This document shows positions 57,085-64,000 of a stretch of 64,000 nucleotides of DNA, in pieces. Below the pieces are notes generated by a model. It had not been told where the DNA came from and searched no databases. It saw only the letters and a list, made by a program, of their open reading frames with translations. Each line of letters opens with the position of its first letter. The first letter of the stretch is position 1. The position numbers were made by a program, and so were the translations under genes. Source of the DNA: Acinetobacter sp. ANC 4648 (GTDB taxonomy: Bacteria; Pseudomonadota; Gammaproteobacteria; Pseudomonadales; Moraxellaceae); NCBI RefSeq assembly GCF_002135345.1, contig NZ_NEGI01000008.1, positions 104,244-168,243 on the forward strand. The letters are read 5' to 3'.

Positions 57085-57287
57085 TTACAAATTAAGATTC
57101 TTAAATATTTCATCATCCAGAGTATTAAGCTTAGTCAATGTATAACCTCTCTTATTCAATGGATCAGCAAACTTATCAATGCCATACTCGCCTTTTTTGT
57201 AAAGCTCATACTTTGATTTACCTAGCCAAGTACGCTGAAATAGCTCATCCATCTGTTCAAACAACTCTTTATGTGAGGCTTTTTCAT
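57085..57287 (-). pseudogene. Phage head-protein-like C-terminal fragment
   Basis: The minus-strand frame ending at TAA 57085-57087 reads EKASHKELFEQMDELFQRTW then LGKSKYELYKKGEYGIDKFA and ends DDEIFKNLNL. It has no start (TGA precedes it). The composition resembles phage minor head or portal-associated proteins; the assignment is weak. Confidence 0.4.
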
Positions 57288-57293
57288 TTCAGC

Positions 57294-58046
57294 TTAAATA
57301 GTATTCCCACAAATATCCTTTGAACCAGATGGATATGTTTGAACTATTTTAGAGCCATCTGTTATCAGCTCTATTGAGTAATTTTTACCATATATCGTTG
57401 AGTTAGAACCAATTTCTGAGAACCCAATAGTATTAGTAAAATTGACACTATGAATCTTACTTTGAATAGATTGTACATATCCGTAATTAACTCCATTCAA
57501 TATAAATCCAATCTTTTTTGTATCTTGATTAATGTAAATTCCAAAATATTGATAACCATCATTTGTTGCTGAGATAGGAAGTATCCCTGCATCATAATGC
57601 TGACCATTCTCTGTAAATATTCCAAAACTTAAAGCATTTAATCGAGGAGTACTTGGATTATGTAAATTATTTATATATACAAATCCAATCCCAACATTTC
57701 CAGCATCGTTAAATGCCACTGCGGTAGGATAACCAAGCATCTGTTCATTTGTTGAAAGTAAAGTGCCAGGAACCTTCATTTTATACTCATATACAAATAT
57801 TCCGCTTTGCGGAGTTGTTGCCACACCTTTCATGCCAGCTATATCATTTTTATTTATGGCTATATAAGTTTCACTACCCTGAGTTGTAAATGTTGCTTTC
57901 TGATTTATTAAATCTGGGAATAAAGTCATATGCGGATAAATTGTATTTATTTGAGCCTGAGTTGCATCAAAATTATAACTACACTCTGCCAAAACATTAC
58001 CTGACAATGCTGATCCTAGTAAAATTCCAAAATATATTTTGTTCAT
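57294..58046 (-). CDS. Secreted protein of unknown function, DUF4882-like
   Basis: A 250-residue protein with a signal peptide (MNKIYFGILLGSALSGNVLA, cleavage before ECSYN). The mature part is beta-rich with many aromatic/Gly strands, e.g. GYQYFGIYINQDTKKIGF. The start ECSYNFDATQAQIN is what I associate with the Acinetobacter DUF4882 family. Two cysteines near the ends (ECSYN, DICGN) could form a disulfide. Function unknown. It lies just beyond prophage remnants but appears intact. Confidence 0.7.
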   Translation of the reverse strand: MNKIYFGILLGSALSGNVLAECSYNFDATQAQINTIYPHMTLFPDLINQKATFTTQGSETYIAINKNDIAGMKGVATTPQSGIFVYEYKMKVPGTLLSTNEQMLGYPTAVAFNDAGNVGIGFVYINNLHNPSTPRLNALSFGIFTENGQHYDAGILPISATNDGYQYFGIYINQDTKKIGFILNGVNYGYVQSIQSKIHSVNFTNTIGFSEIGSNSTIYGKNYSIELITDGSKIVQTYPSGSKDICGNTI

Positions 58047-58453
58047 TATTAATCCATTTTTATTAATTGAAAACCCAACATACTACATTTTATTATTCTT
58101 TTTATATCAATCAGATGAATGCTATTTATTCATATCGTTTAGATAAAAAAATAATTAACTTTATCTAAAAATTAGATCACTATTTAATGTAAAGATATTT
58201 TAACAATATTTATTCTTCTATTATACTTAGTGGGTTCTATGAAATTTAAAAAAACTAGAGGTTAAAATGTCTATTTTAATTTCAATTTTTCTAATTTTTG
58301 CTGCATATATTATTGTCAATGTTTTCTAAAGAACTCGGCTATGAAATTCTTAAGAAGAATACAGAGCCACCATTTAGATGGCTTGTTTTATGAATAATAC
58401 TTTTGTGAGAAACATAATTTTTGACAAGCGGAATTGGTTGATATAGATACAAA
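58047..58453. other. Gap with a possible 20-residue membrane peptide
   Basis: An ATG at 58267 preceded by AGAGG six bases upstream opens a 20-codon frame (MSILISIFLIFAAYIIVNVF), stop at 58327-58329. The peptide would be one membrane helix. Its size makes chance possible. A hairpin AGCCACC/GATGGCT follows at about 58369-58384. Nothing else is seen. Confidence 0.4.
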
Positions 58454-58921
58454 TTATTCATCAATAATATCAGCAAAATTTGCTCCTAAAATCTGACTTA
58501 AATCCAAAGGATGTAACCCAATATCTAACCCTCTCTTACCGCCACTCACATACAATTTAGGTAATTGTTCCGCTGTTATATCTATCACTGTTTTTAGACG
58601 TTTTTTCTGCCCTACTGGGCTAATACCTCCCACCAAATAACCAGTTAAACGTTCTGCATCTTTCGGATTAGCCATATGTAATTTTTTACAACCCAATGCA
58701 GATGCAACTTTTTTTAAATTAAGCTGATAATTGACAGGCAAAACCGCAACAAAGAAATTTTTGTCATCTGTAACCATGAGCGTTTTAAACACTTCATCAA
58801 CATTCAGCCCTAATTTCTCAGCAGCTTCCAAGCCAAAGCTTTTTGCATTCGCATCATGTTCATATTCGTGAATACTGAATACTATCTTATTTGATTTTAA
58901 AATTTTACAGGCAGGAGTCAT
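58454..58921 (-). CDS. ybaK: Cys-tRNA(Pro) deacylase YbaK
   Basis: A 155-residue trans-editing enzyme that clears cysteine mischarged on tRNA(Pro). The ATG at 58921 ([20 protein letters not shown]) is the family-typical start; an ATG 11 codons earlier is possible, and neither has a good ribosome-binding site. Motifs: [19 protein letters not shown] with the catalytic lysine region, and [18 protein letters not shown] decayed paralogue lies at 46778-47045. Confidence 0.88.
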   Translation of the reverse strand: MTPACKILKSNKIVFSIHEYEHDANAKSFGLEAAEKLGLNVDEVFKTLMVTDDKNFFVAVLPVNYQLNLKKVASALGCKKLHMANPKDAERLTGYLVGGISPVGQKKRLKTVIDITAEQLPKLYVSGGKRGLDIGLHPLDLSQILGANFADIIDE

Positions 58922-58984
58922 AAATTTATGGTGTGTTAGTAATAGATTATCCATTATATTACTTTTAAAATCATATGTTAAATA

Positions 58985-58999
58985 TGCTTAGGCTATTTA
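58985..58999 (+). repeat. Recurrent motif TGCTTAGGCTATTTA, copy 4
   Basis: Fourth copy, located just upstream of ybaK. Confidence 0.5.
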
Positions 59000-59223
59000 A
59001 TATGTGATTTTATAAAACTGCTGAATTTATCTTTCAATACTAAGTTTAAAATAAGACCATACATTTGTTATTTAACTATTTTAATTTAATTCAACGACAA
59101 AACAATTTAGAAATTAACCATTTAAAACTATCAGAAAATAAAAAAACTTTACTCTATCCCCTATATATTGTTTTAATAAGCTTGATTTTTAAACAATTAC
59201 ACAATAAAAATTTGGTCGTCCTA

Positions 59224-59922
59224 ATGAATCAAGAATCGCAACACCACCTTATTCCACCCAATCCAAACCAGCATCAAAGCAATCTAACCACCCTTTCAAT
59301 TGCACGTTGCATTGCTTTTTTAACACGTCGTGGTGCCCGACTTCTTACTGGAGCGCGTAGTTTATGGATCGGCTGTCAACCCGAATTAAAGCAACGAATC
59401 TATTACGCCAATCATAATAGCCATATCGATTTTATTTTATTGTGGTCATCTTTACCTAAGCCTATACGCCGCCAAACACGCCCTGTAGCAGCATCTGACT
59501 ACTGGATGAAAGATAGCTTCCGTCGCTTTCTAATCCAAGATACCTTTAATGGTGTCACCATTCAGCGGCATAGAGAACAGAATCAAGACCCTTTACAACC
59601 CATTCTTGATGTTTTAGCCCAAGGCTACTCGATTATCTTCTTTCCTGAAGGTACGCGAAATTTAAATGACGATATCGATTTACTCGATTTTAAAAGTGGA
59701 TTATATAATTTACATCGTCAATTTCCAGAGGTTGAAATTGTTCCAGTCTGGATTTCAAATTTAAAACGGGTTATGCCTAAAGGTGCATTAATCCCGCTTC
59801 CTTTACTATCAACTGTCTGTTTTGGTTGTCCCTTAGAGCAACATTTAGACATGACTAAAACAGAATTTCTAGCATATGCTCAACAACAATTACTCAAATT
59901 AAAACAGGTTGAGAATCAATGA
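59224..59922 (+). CDS. 1-acylglycerol-3-phosphate acyltransferase-like protein
   Basis: A PlsC-type acyltransferase of 232 residues from the ATG at 59224 (MNQESQHHLIPPN); the upstream frame lacks a good start. The acyltransferase blocks are YYANHNSHIDFILLW (HX4D), GVTIQRHRE, FFPEGTRNLNDD and VPVWISNLKR. It overlaps the CdsA-like gene by four bases, so phosphatidate made here would feed that enzyme directly. No membrane segment is strong. Confidence 0.87.
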   Translation: MNQESQHHLIPPNPNQHQSNLTTLSIARCIAFLTRRGARLLTGARSLWIGCQPELKQRIYYANHNSHIDFILLWSSLPKPIRRQTRPVAASDYWMKDSFRRFLIQDTFNGVTIQRHREQNQDPLQPILDVLAQGYSIIFFPEGTRNLNDDIDLLDFKSGLYNLHRQFPEVEIVPVWISNLKRVMPKGALIPLPLLSTVCFGCPLEQHLDMTKTEFLAYAQQQLLKLKQVENQ

Positions 59923-60863
59923 CACTTGATAACTTACACCAAACCTATCTTTTATTTGGCATCTTTGCAGCAATTTTAATCTTTGCCTCTTCCGTGGGCT
60001 TTATCTTGAAAAAAAAATCGGAAAATAAATCTTCAAGCGTTATCGACAATTTGAATGCTCGTATTAATGCATGGTGGGTCATGCTAATTGTTATTGGTAC
60101 AGCCATCCTATTGGGTAAGATTGCCTTTATTGTATTATTCGGTTTAATTTCATTGTTCGCTTTACGTGAGTTTATTAGTTTATTACCGACTCGACGTGGT
60201 GATTATTTCCCTTTACTGATTGCCTTCTATTTCGTGATTCCTTATCAATATTATTTAATATATACAGATTGGTACGGGCTATATTCTATTTTTATTCCAT
60301 TGTATGTATTTTTATTAATTCCAATTGCCAGCTTAAAACAAGAAGATACCACTCATTTCTTAGAGCGTAGCGCTAAAATTCAATGGGGGCTGATGGTCTG
60401 TGTATTCTGTATTTCACACGTTCCAGCTCTGTTAAATTTAAAACTTCCCGGCTTTGATGGCGAAAAAATTTGGTTAGCAATTTGGCTCATTATGGTGGTG
60501 CAAGCTTCAGATGTACTACAATATGTTTGTGGAAAATTATTTGGAAAACATAAAGTGGCCCCAGTACTTTCTCCATCTAAAACTGTTGAGGGCCTACTTG
60601 GCGGCATTGTTTTAGCTACCGCATTGGGTGTAACAATGTCTTGGTTGACACCATTTAATTACTGGCAAGCAACACTTATTGGTTTCATTGTCTGTATTTT
60701 TGGATTCTTTGGTGGATTGGTTATGTCGGCAATTAAACGTGATCGTGGCGTTAAAGATTGGGGCCAATTGATTCATGGTCATGGTGGTATGTTAGACCGC
60801 ATCGATTCTATTTGCTTTTCTGCACCTATTTTCTTTCATATTCTAAGGTACTGGTGGAGCTAA
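59919..60863 (+). CDS. Phosphatidate cytidylyltransferase (CdsA-like)
   Basis: A 314-residue membrane enzyme with about eight helices that makes CDP-diacylglycerol. The family signature is visible in two parts: SPSKTVEGLLGG and the C-terminal IKRDRGVKDWGQLIHGHGGM followed by LDRIDS with the catalytic aspartates. It is coupled to the acyltransferase gene through an ATGA overlap. An essential housekeeping cdsA may exist elsewhere; such paralogues paired with PlsC-like genes are common. Confidence 0.9.
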   Translation: MTLDNLHQTYLLFGIFAAILIFASSVGFILKKKSENKSSSVIDNLNARINAWWVMLIVIGTAILLGKIAFIVLFGLISLFALREFISLLPTRRGDYFPLLIAFYFVIPYQYYLIYTDWYGLYSIFIPLYVFLLIPIASLKQEDTTHFLERSAKIQWGLMVCVFCISHVPALLNLKLPGFDGEKIWLAIWLIMVVQASDVLQYVCGKLFGKHKVAPVLSPSKTVEGLLGGIVLATALGVTMSWLTPFNYWQATLIGFIVCIFGFFGGLVMSAIKRDRGVKDWGQLIHGHGGMLDRIDSICFSAPIFFHILRYWWS

Positions 60864-61432
60864 ATTTTAAAGGCGGTGCGAATTATTGATCTGAATAGAA
60901 ATGCAGATATTTTTGCACCGCAGACCTTGTTTATAACAAGAATAAAGGAAAAGCCAAAAATATAAAAACAAGAAATACTGATTTTTCTCTTGTGTATATG
61001 GTTCAATTTCAGAACCACCACAGCCTGTGGCAATGCTCTGCTGGTATTTCGAACTGCTGCACTACTTCGTCACTAAAATACTGATAGATAGCTAAATATA
61101 ATTTTTCTTTAAAACTTTCAGAGACAGATAGTCTAGCTCCATCCTATCACATTCGAATATCACTAATTCATATTCAATATATGTAGGAATATCAAATGGA
61201 TCTAGTTTACTTTAGCAATTTGTACATCATAATGAATAGCGTTCAATCATAACCATGCTCATGTTTTTATCTTTAACTTAAAGTCACACTATAATTTTAT
61301 TGACCATCAATTCAATATAAATAAATTATTAAAAATAACATAATATAAAAAGAGAGTTGTGTAAAAACGTGACCGCAACTTGACTCTATATATTCTGCCC
61401 ATTACCATAATTTTTCTTAAAATCTTGCTATT
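60864..61432. other. Gap with a decayed reading frame
   Basis: GGCGGTGC and GCACCGC form a long-loop dyad near 60872-60920. On the minus strand a frame ending at 61009-61011 reads ARLSVSESFKEKLYLAIYQY then FSDEVVQQFEIPAEHCHRLW, open for about 45 codons without a start. It is protein-like but unidentified, probably a gene remnant. The rest is AT-rich and includes the promoter of the transglycosylase gene. Confidence 0.4.
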
Positions 61433-62017
61433 TTGGTTTTCATTTTGCTTACAGCTAATCAACTCACTCAATCAAAATCATCACATCAATTATACTTTTT
61501 AAAAGCAATTATTATTGCTGTCAGTATCTTAAGCATTTCAGGATGTTCATCTTTAGGTGGTGGTTCAGTAGAAAAACGAGCACAAAAATTATCCAAAGGA
61601 ATCCAAAGTGCTTATTCAGTTTCTCCCAATACCGCAAATCGTATTGCTCCTATGATTGTTCAAAGTGCCGATCAATATCAGATCGACCCTCTTCTCATTG
61701 CAGCAACGATTCGACAAGAATCAAGTTATAGAACTAATGTTGTATCATCTGCAGGTGCTGTAGGTTTAACACAAGTTATTCCTCGGTACTGGCAACAGTC
61801 TTGTCCGGGAGACTTATTTGAGGAATCAACCAATATCAATTGTGGTGCTTTAATTTTAGCAAAATATAATCAATCTGCGGGTAGCTGGAAAAAAGCGTTA
61901 GCTTATTATAATGTCGGCCCTACTGGTTACAACACCAATCGTAAAATGAAAAAACAAGGTAAAAAATATGCCAAACAAGTGAAAAAGCATGAAAAAATAT
62001 TAAAAAGTGCTCTCTAA
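61433..62017 (+). CDS. Lytic transglycosylase lipoprotein (SLT domain)
   Basis: A small murein hydrolase of at most 194 residues. The catalytic glutamate is in AATIRQESSYRTNVVSSAGA, followed by VGLTQVIPRYW and YYNVGPTGYN, the SLT-domain motifs. A lipoprotein signal (lipobox SISGC) precedes them. No ATG lies upstream of the lipobox, so translation must start at TTG or a similar codon (61433 or 61445). The C-terminus is rich in lysine. It stands alone with its own terminator. Confidence 0.87.
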   Translation: MVFILLTANQLTQSKSSHQLYFLKAIIIAVSILSISGCSSLGGGSVEKRAQKLSKGIQSAYSVSPNTANRIAPMIVQSADQYQIDPLLIAATIRQESSYRTNVVSSAGAVGLTQVIPRYWQQSCPGDLFEESTNINCGALILAKYNQSAGSWKKALAYYNVGPTGYNTNRKMKKQGKKYAKQVKKHEKILKSAL

Positions 62018-62085
62018 TCAGCGCTAAAATTTATAATTCGAACCTGAATCTTTCCCATAAGAAAATCAAAAGTAAATGAAGAATA

Positions 62086-62120
62086 CTAAAAAGCCTTGAT
62101 GATTAAACAAGGCTTTTTAG
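62086..62120. terminator. Convergent terminator transglycosylase / symporter
   Basis: CTAAAAAGCCTTG (62086-62098) and CAAGGCTTTTTAG (62108-62120) form a perfect 13-bp stem flanking a nine-base loop, usable in both directions. Confidence 0.9.
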
Positions 62121-62140
62121 TAAATATCCAGTATTTAAAT

Positions 62141-63490
62141 TTAACTTGTTTGAGCAACAGTTGCTTCAATTTTAGCTATACTTTTAGCAGGAGCAACACG
62201 AATTAAAGAAATCGCAAATGCTGCTATAACTAAAGGAATCGCTACTGCTATAAAATTCCATTTATGTGGAAGTTCCATCCCTAAAATCATACCAATTACA
62301 ATTGGACCAACAATTGCGCCAATACGACCAACAGCAGATGCCCAACCAATACCAGTTGAACGAACAGCTACTGGATAATACTGTGCAACATAACTATAAA
62401 GTAAAATACTACCACCAATCGCAGAGGCACCAGCGAAAGCAACTAAAATATAGAGAACTACTGGTGGAGAATTAAACCCTAAACCGAATAAAGCCAATGC
62501 GCCTATTAAAGTCATACTAATCAGCACAGGCTTTAAATGAAATCTATCGGCTAATATTCCACCACCAATAGTCCCAATGACAGCCCCTACATTCATAGAC
62601 AGTAAAAATAATAAGCTACTACCTAAAGAATAGCCTGCCGCCATCATCAATTTTGGTAACCAGCTACCTAATGCATAAAGTACCAATAAACACATAAAGA
62701 AGATTAGCCAAAATAAAAAAGTTCCTGCAGCTCGTTTTTCTGTAAATAATGCTTTAACTGAAGAACTTTGTGTTTGATCTGTGTCTGCTAGAACCAATTT
62801 TGCTTCAGGTAATAACGCAGTTGATGGCTCAATTTTTTCTAAGAACTTTCGTGCTTGGGCATGATGATTTTCTTTTACTAAATAAGTTAAAGATTCAGGT
62901 AGGAACTTCCAAAATAAAGGCGTGAATAGTAGTGGAATACCTGCAATATAAAACATGATTTCCCAACCATATGATGATGCGAACCATGTTCCACATAGTG
63001 CAGCCATAATCCCGCCCACGGCATAACCACTAAACATTGTGGTTACCAAAGTACTTCGTAAACGCTGTGGAGCATATTCATTGGTTAATGCAACTAAGTT
63101 AGGTAATACTCCCCCAATCCCTAGACCTGCAATAAAACGTAGCACTCCAAATTCTGTTGGATTGGAAGCAAAACCACCTAAAAAAGTAAAGCCACTAAAT
63201 AATATGACACAGATTAAAACAACTTTTTTACGACCAATTTTATCTGCTAACATTCCAAAAAACATAGCACCAAACATCATGCCAGCCAATGCAGTACTAG
63301 CAAGCATACCAGCTTGAACAGCGGTCATTCCCCATTCTTTCATCAACAAGGGCAAAACCACACCATTAATGGCTAAATCATAACCATCAAACAAAACTAT
63401 AAATAAACACCAAAGTATTAATTTTGTATGAAATGGCTTAAATTTTGAATTATCAATTACTGTATTTACATTTATTGCCGTCGTTGACAT
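62141..63490 (-). CDS. MFS aromatic acid:H+ symporter (AAHS family)
   Basis: A 449-residue, 12-helix inner-membrane transporter. The family signature FDGYDLAINGVVLP near residues 34-47, with the conserved aspartates in helix 1, and GMLADKIGRKKVV between helices 2 and 3 place it with PcaK, BenK and MucK. Substrate is likely benzoate, muconate or a hydroxybenzoate; I cannot choose. A strong GGAGGTGA ribosome-binding site precedes the ATG. A dyad upstream may be its operator. Confidence 0.92.
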   Translation of the reverse strand: MSTTAINVNTVIDNSKFKPFHTKLILWCLFIVLFDGYDLAINGVVLPLLMKEWGMTAVQAGMLASTALAGMMFGAMFFGMLADKIGRKKVVLICVILFSGFTFLGGFASNPTEFGVLRFIAGLGIGGVLPNLVALTNEYAPQRLRSTLVTTMFSGYAVGGIMAALCGTWFASSYGWEIMFYIAGIPLLFTPLFWKFLPESLTYLVKENHHAQARKFLEKIEPSTALLPEAKLVLADTDQTQSSSVKALFTEKRAAGTFLFWLIFFMCLLVLYALGSWLPKLMMAAGYSLGSSLLFLLSMNVGAVIGTIGGGILADRFHLKPVLISMTLIGALALFGLGFNSPPVVLYILVAFAGASAIGGSILLYSYVAQYYPVAVRSTGIGWASAVGRIGAIVGPIVIGMILGMELPHKWNFIAVAIPLVIAAFAISLIRVAPAKSIAKIEATVAQTS

Positions 63491-63827
63491 TTTGACTCAC
63501 CTCCAGTTGTGAGACTTAATTTCAACATACAATGAATCTAGATTCACTTTTTGTCTAAAACCTATAAGATATATATTAATACTTAATAGGTATTAAAATT
63601 AATTATTGGCGTAAAATATCACCTGATGTCTGATTAAATTAGACACAAATAGATCCTATTATATGAAAAGTGTAACAACTCATAAGTTAATATTAATACT
63701 TATCAATAAGTTATTTTTTAAATACTCAGCAATTAGACCATTGATATATAAAATTCAAAAATGATACTTCTAATAAATTCAAAATAGCCATTACCCCCCT
63801 TTTCTTAATTCATTAACTTCCGCGCAT
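63491..63827. other. Promoter gap between the symporter and 5S rRNA
   Basis: TGAATCTAGATTCA at 63533-63546 is a perfect 14-bp palindrome 43 bases before the symporter start and is a good operator candidate. Further along, TAATAC and GTATTA flank a short loop near 63577-63595. No gene is present. Confidence 0.5.
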
Positions 63828-63829
63828 AA

Positions 63830-63862
63830 AAAAACACCCCTTACATTGTAAGGGGTGTTTTT
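63830..63862 (-). terminator. rRNA operon terminator
   Basis: AAAAACACCCCTTAC (63830-63844) and GTAAGGGGTGTTTTT (63848-63862) form a 15-bp perfect stem with loop ATT, directly downstream of the 5S gene on the minus strand. Confidence 0.92.
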
Positions 63863-63872
63863 AGGAATAATG

Positions 63873-63988
63873 AGCTGGCGATGACTTACTCTCACATGGG
63901 TAACCCCACACTACCATCAGCGCTAAGAGGTTTCACTTCTGAGTTCGGGAAGGGATCAGGTGGTTCACTCTTGCTATTGTCGCCAGCA
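63873..63988 (-). rRNA. rrf: 5S ribosomal RNA
   Basis: The minus strand reads TGCTGGCGACAATAGCAAGA at the 5' end and TAAGTCATCGCCAGC at the 3' end, which pair as helix I. The internal CCCGAACTCAGAAGTGAAAC loop is universal in bacterial 5S RNA. At about 116 bases it is full length. The 23S gene should lie beyond the right edge. Confidence 0.96.
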
Positions 63989-64000
63989 CAACTGTTTATG

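Noticed and set aside
61330..61355. AATAACATAAT as a XerC/XerD site
   Set aside because: The adjacent sequence does not resemble a XerC arm.

Overview
The window is low-GC gammaproteobacterial DNA and almost certainly an Acinetobacter chromosome. The left edge carries the Acinetobacter protocatechuate-quinate gene order (pcaK-pcaC-pcaH-pcaG-quiB-quiC-quiX), the other genes have Acinetobacter-like products, and the right edge ends in a 5S rRNA gene read leftwards. A 28-bp XerC/XerD site at 11015-11042 shares its last 24 bases with E. coli dif, so the left part probably lies at the replication terminus.

Layout. 1-6.7 kb: end of the pca-qui operon; quiA, which follows quiX in A. baylyi ADP1, is absent. 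7-11 kb: decayed terminus-side DNA with an unknown gene, fragments of a GNAT acetyltransferase and a BenE transporter, a frameshifted MFS drug-efflux gene, a histidine-kinase stump, and dif with an opposed partner site. 11.1-14.5 kb: copper module (CopZ-like chaperone, CueR-like regulator, CopA) with two CueR-type promoters. 14.7-18.9 kb: cysK, plsB and a methyltransferase. 19-30 kb: leucine/isovalerate catabolism (acyl-CoA synthetase, TetR regulator, then divergently ivd, mccB, methylglutaconyl-CoA hydratase, mccA, HMG-CoA lyase, two CoA-transferase subunits and a broken AtoE-like transporter). 30.1-31.6 kb: gene graveyard with a class III aminotransferase remnant. 31.7-37.4 kb: two-component system divergent from a periplasmic thiol-redox operon (DsbD, an Lgt-like/TlpA fusion, DsbG). 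37.5-39.2 kb: sulfur module (MBL-fold hydrolase and two YeeE/YedE proteins). 39.6-42.8 kb: zeta-toxin pair, HD protein, alpha/beta hydrolase and a small conserved gene. 43-46.6 kb: late cobalamin genes cobS, cobC, cobT, cobU and a 2H phosphoesterase. 46.8-49.7 kb: a ybaK pseudogene and an amber-interrupted TonB receptor behind a Fur box. 50.2-53.3 kb: Asp/Glu racemase, dicarboxylate/amino-acid symporter and LysR regulator. 53.4-56.3 kb: three more XerC/XerD sites enclosing an amber-interrupted VOC gene and an amidase lipoprotein. 56.3-58 kb: prophage debris and a DUF4882-like secreted protein. 58.4-64 kb: ybaK, phospholipid synthesis genes, a lytic transglycosylase, an aromatic-acid symporter and 5S rRNA.

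Two catabolic routes are well represented. The pca-qui genes convert periplasmic dehydroquinate to protocatechuate and open its ring toward beta-ketoadipate. The liu-type genes take leucine-derived isovaleryl-CoA to acetoacetate and acetyl-CoA, and the CoA transferase activates the acetoacetate.

The most striking features are the number of broken genes (about a dozen, at least three by single nonsense codons) and the set of five XerC/XerD-type sites. One of these sites is the probable chromosomal dif, and two opposed sites bound a roughly 2.8-kb cargo segment like the pdif modules known from Acinetobacter plasmids.
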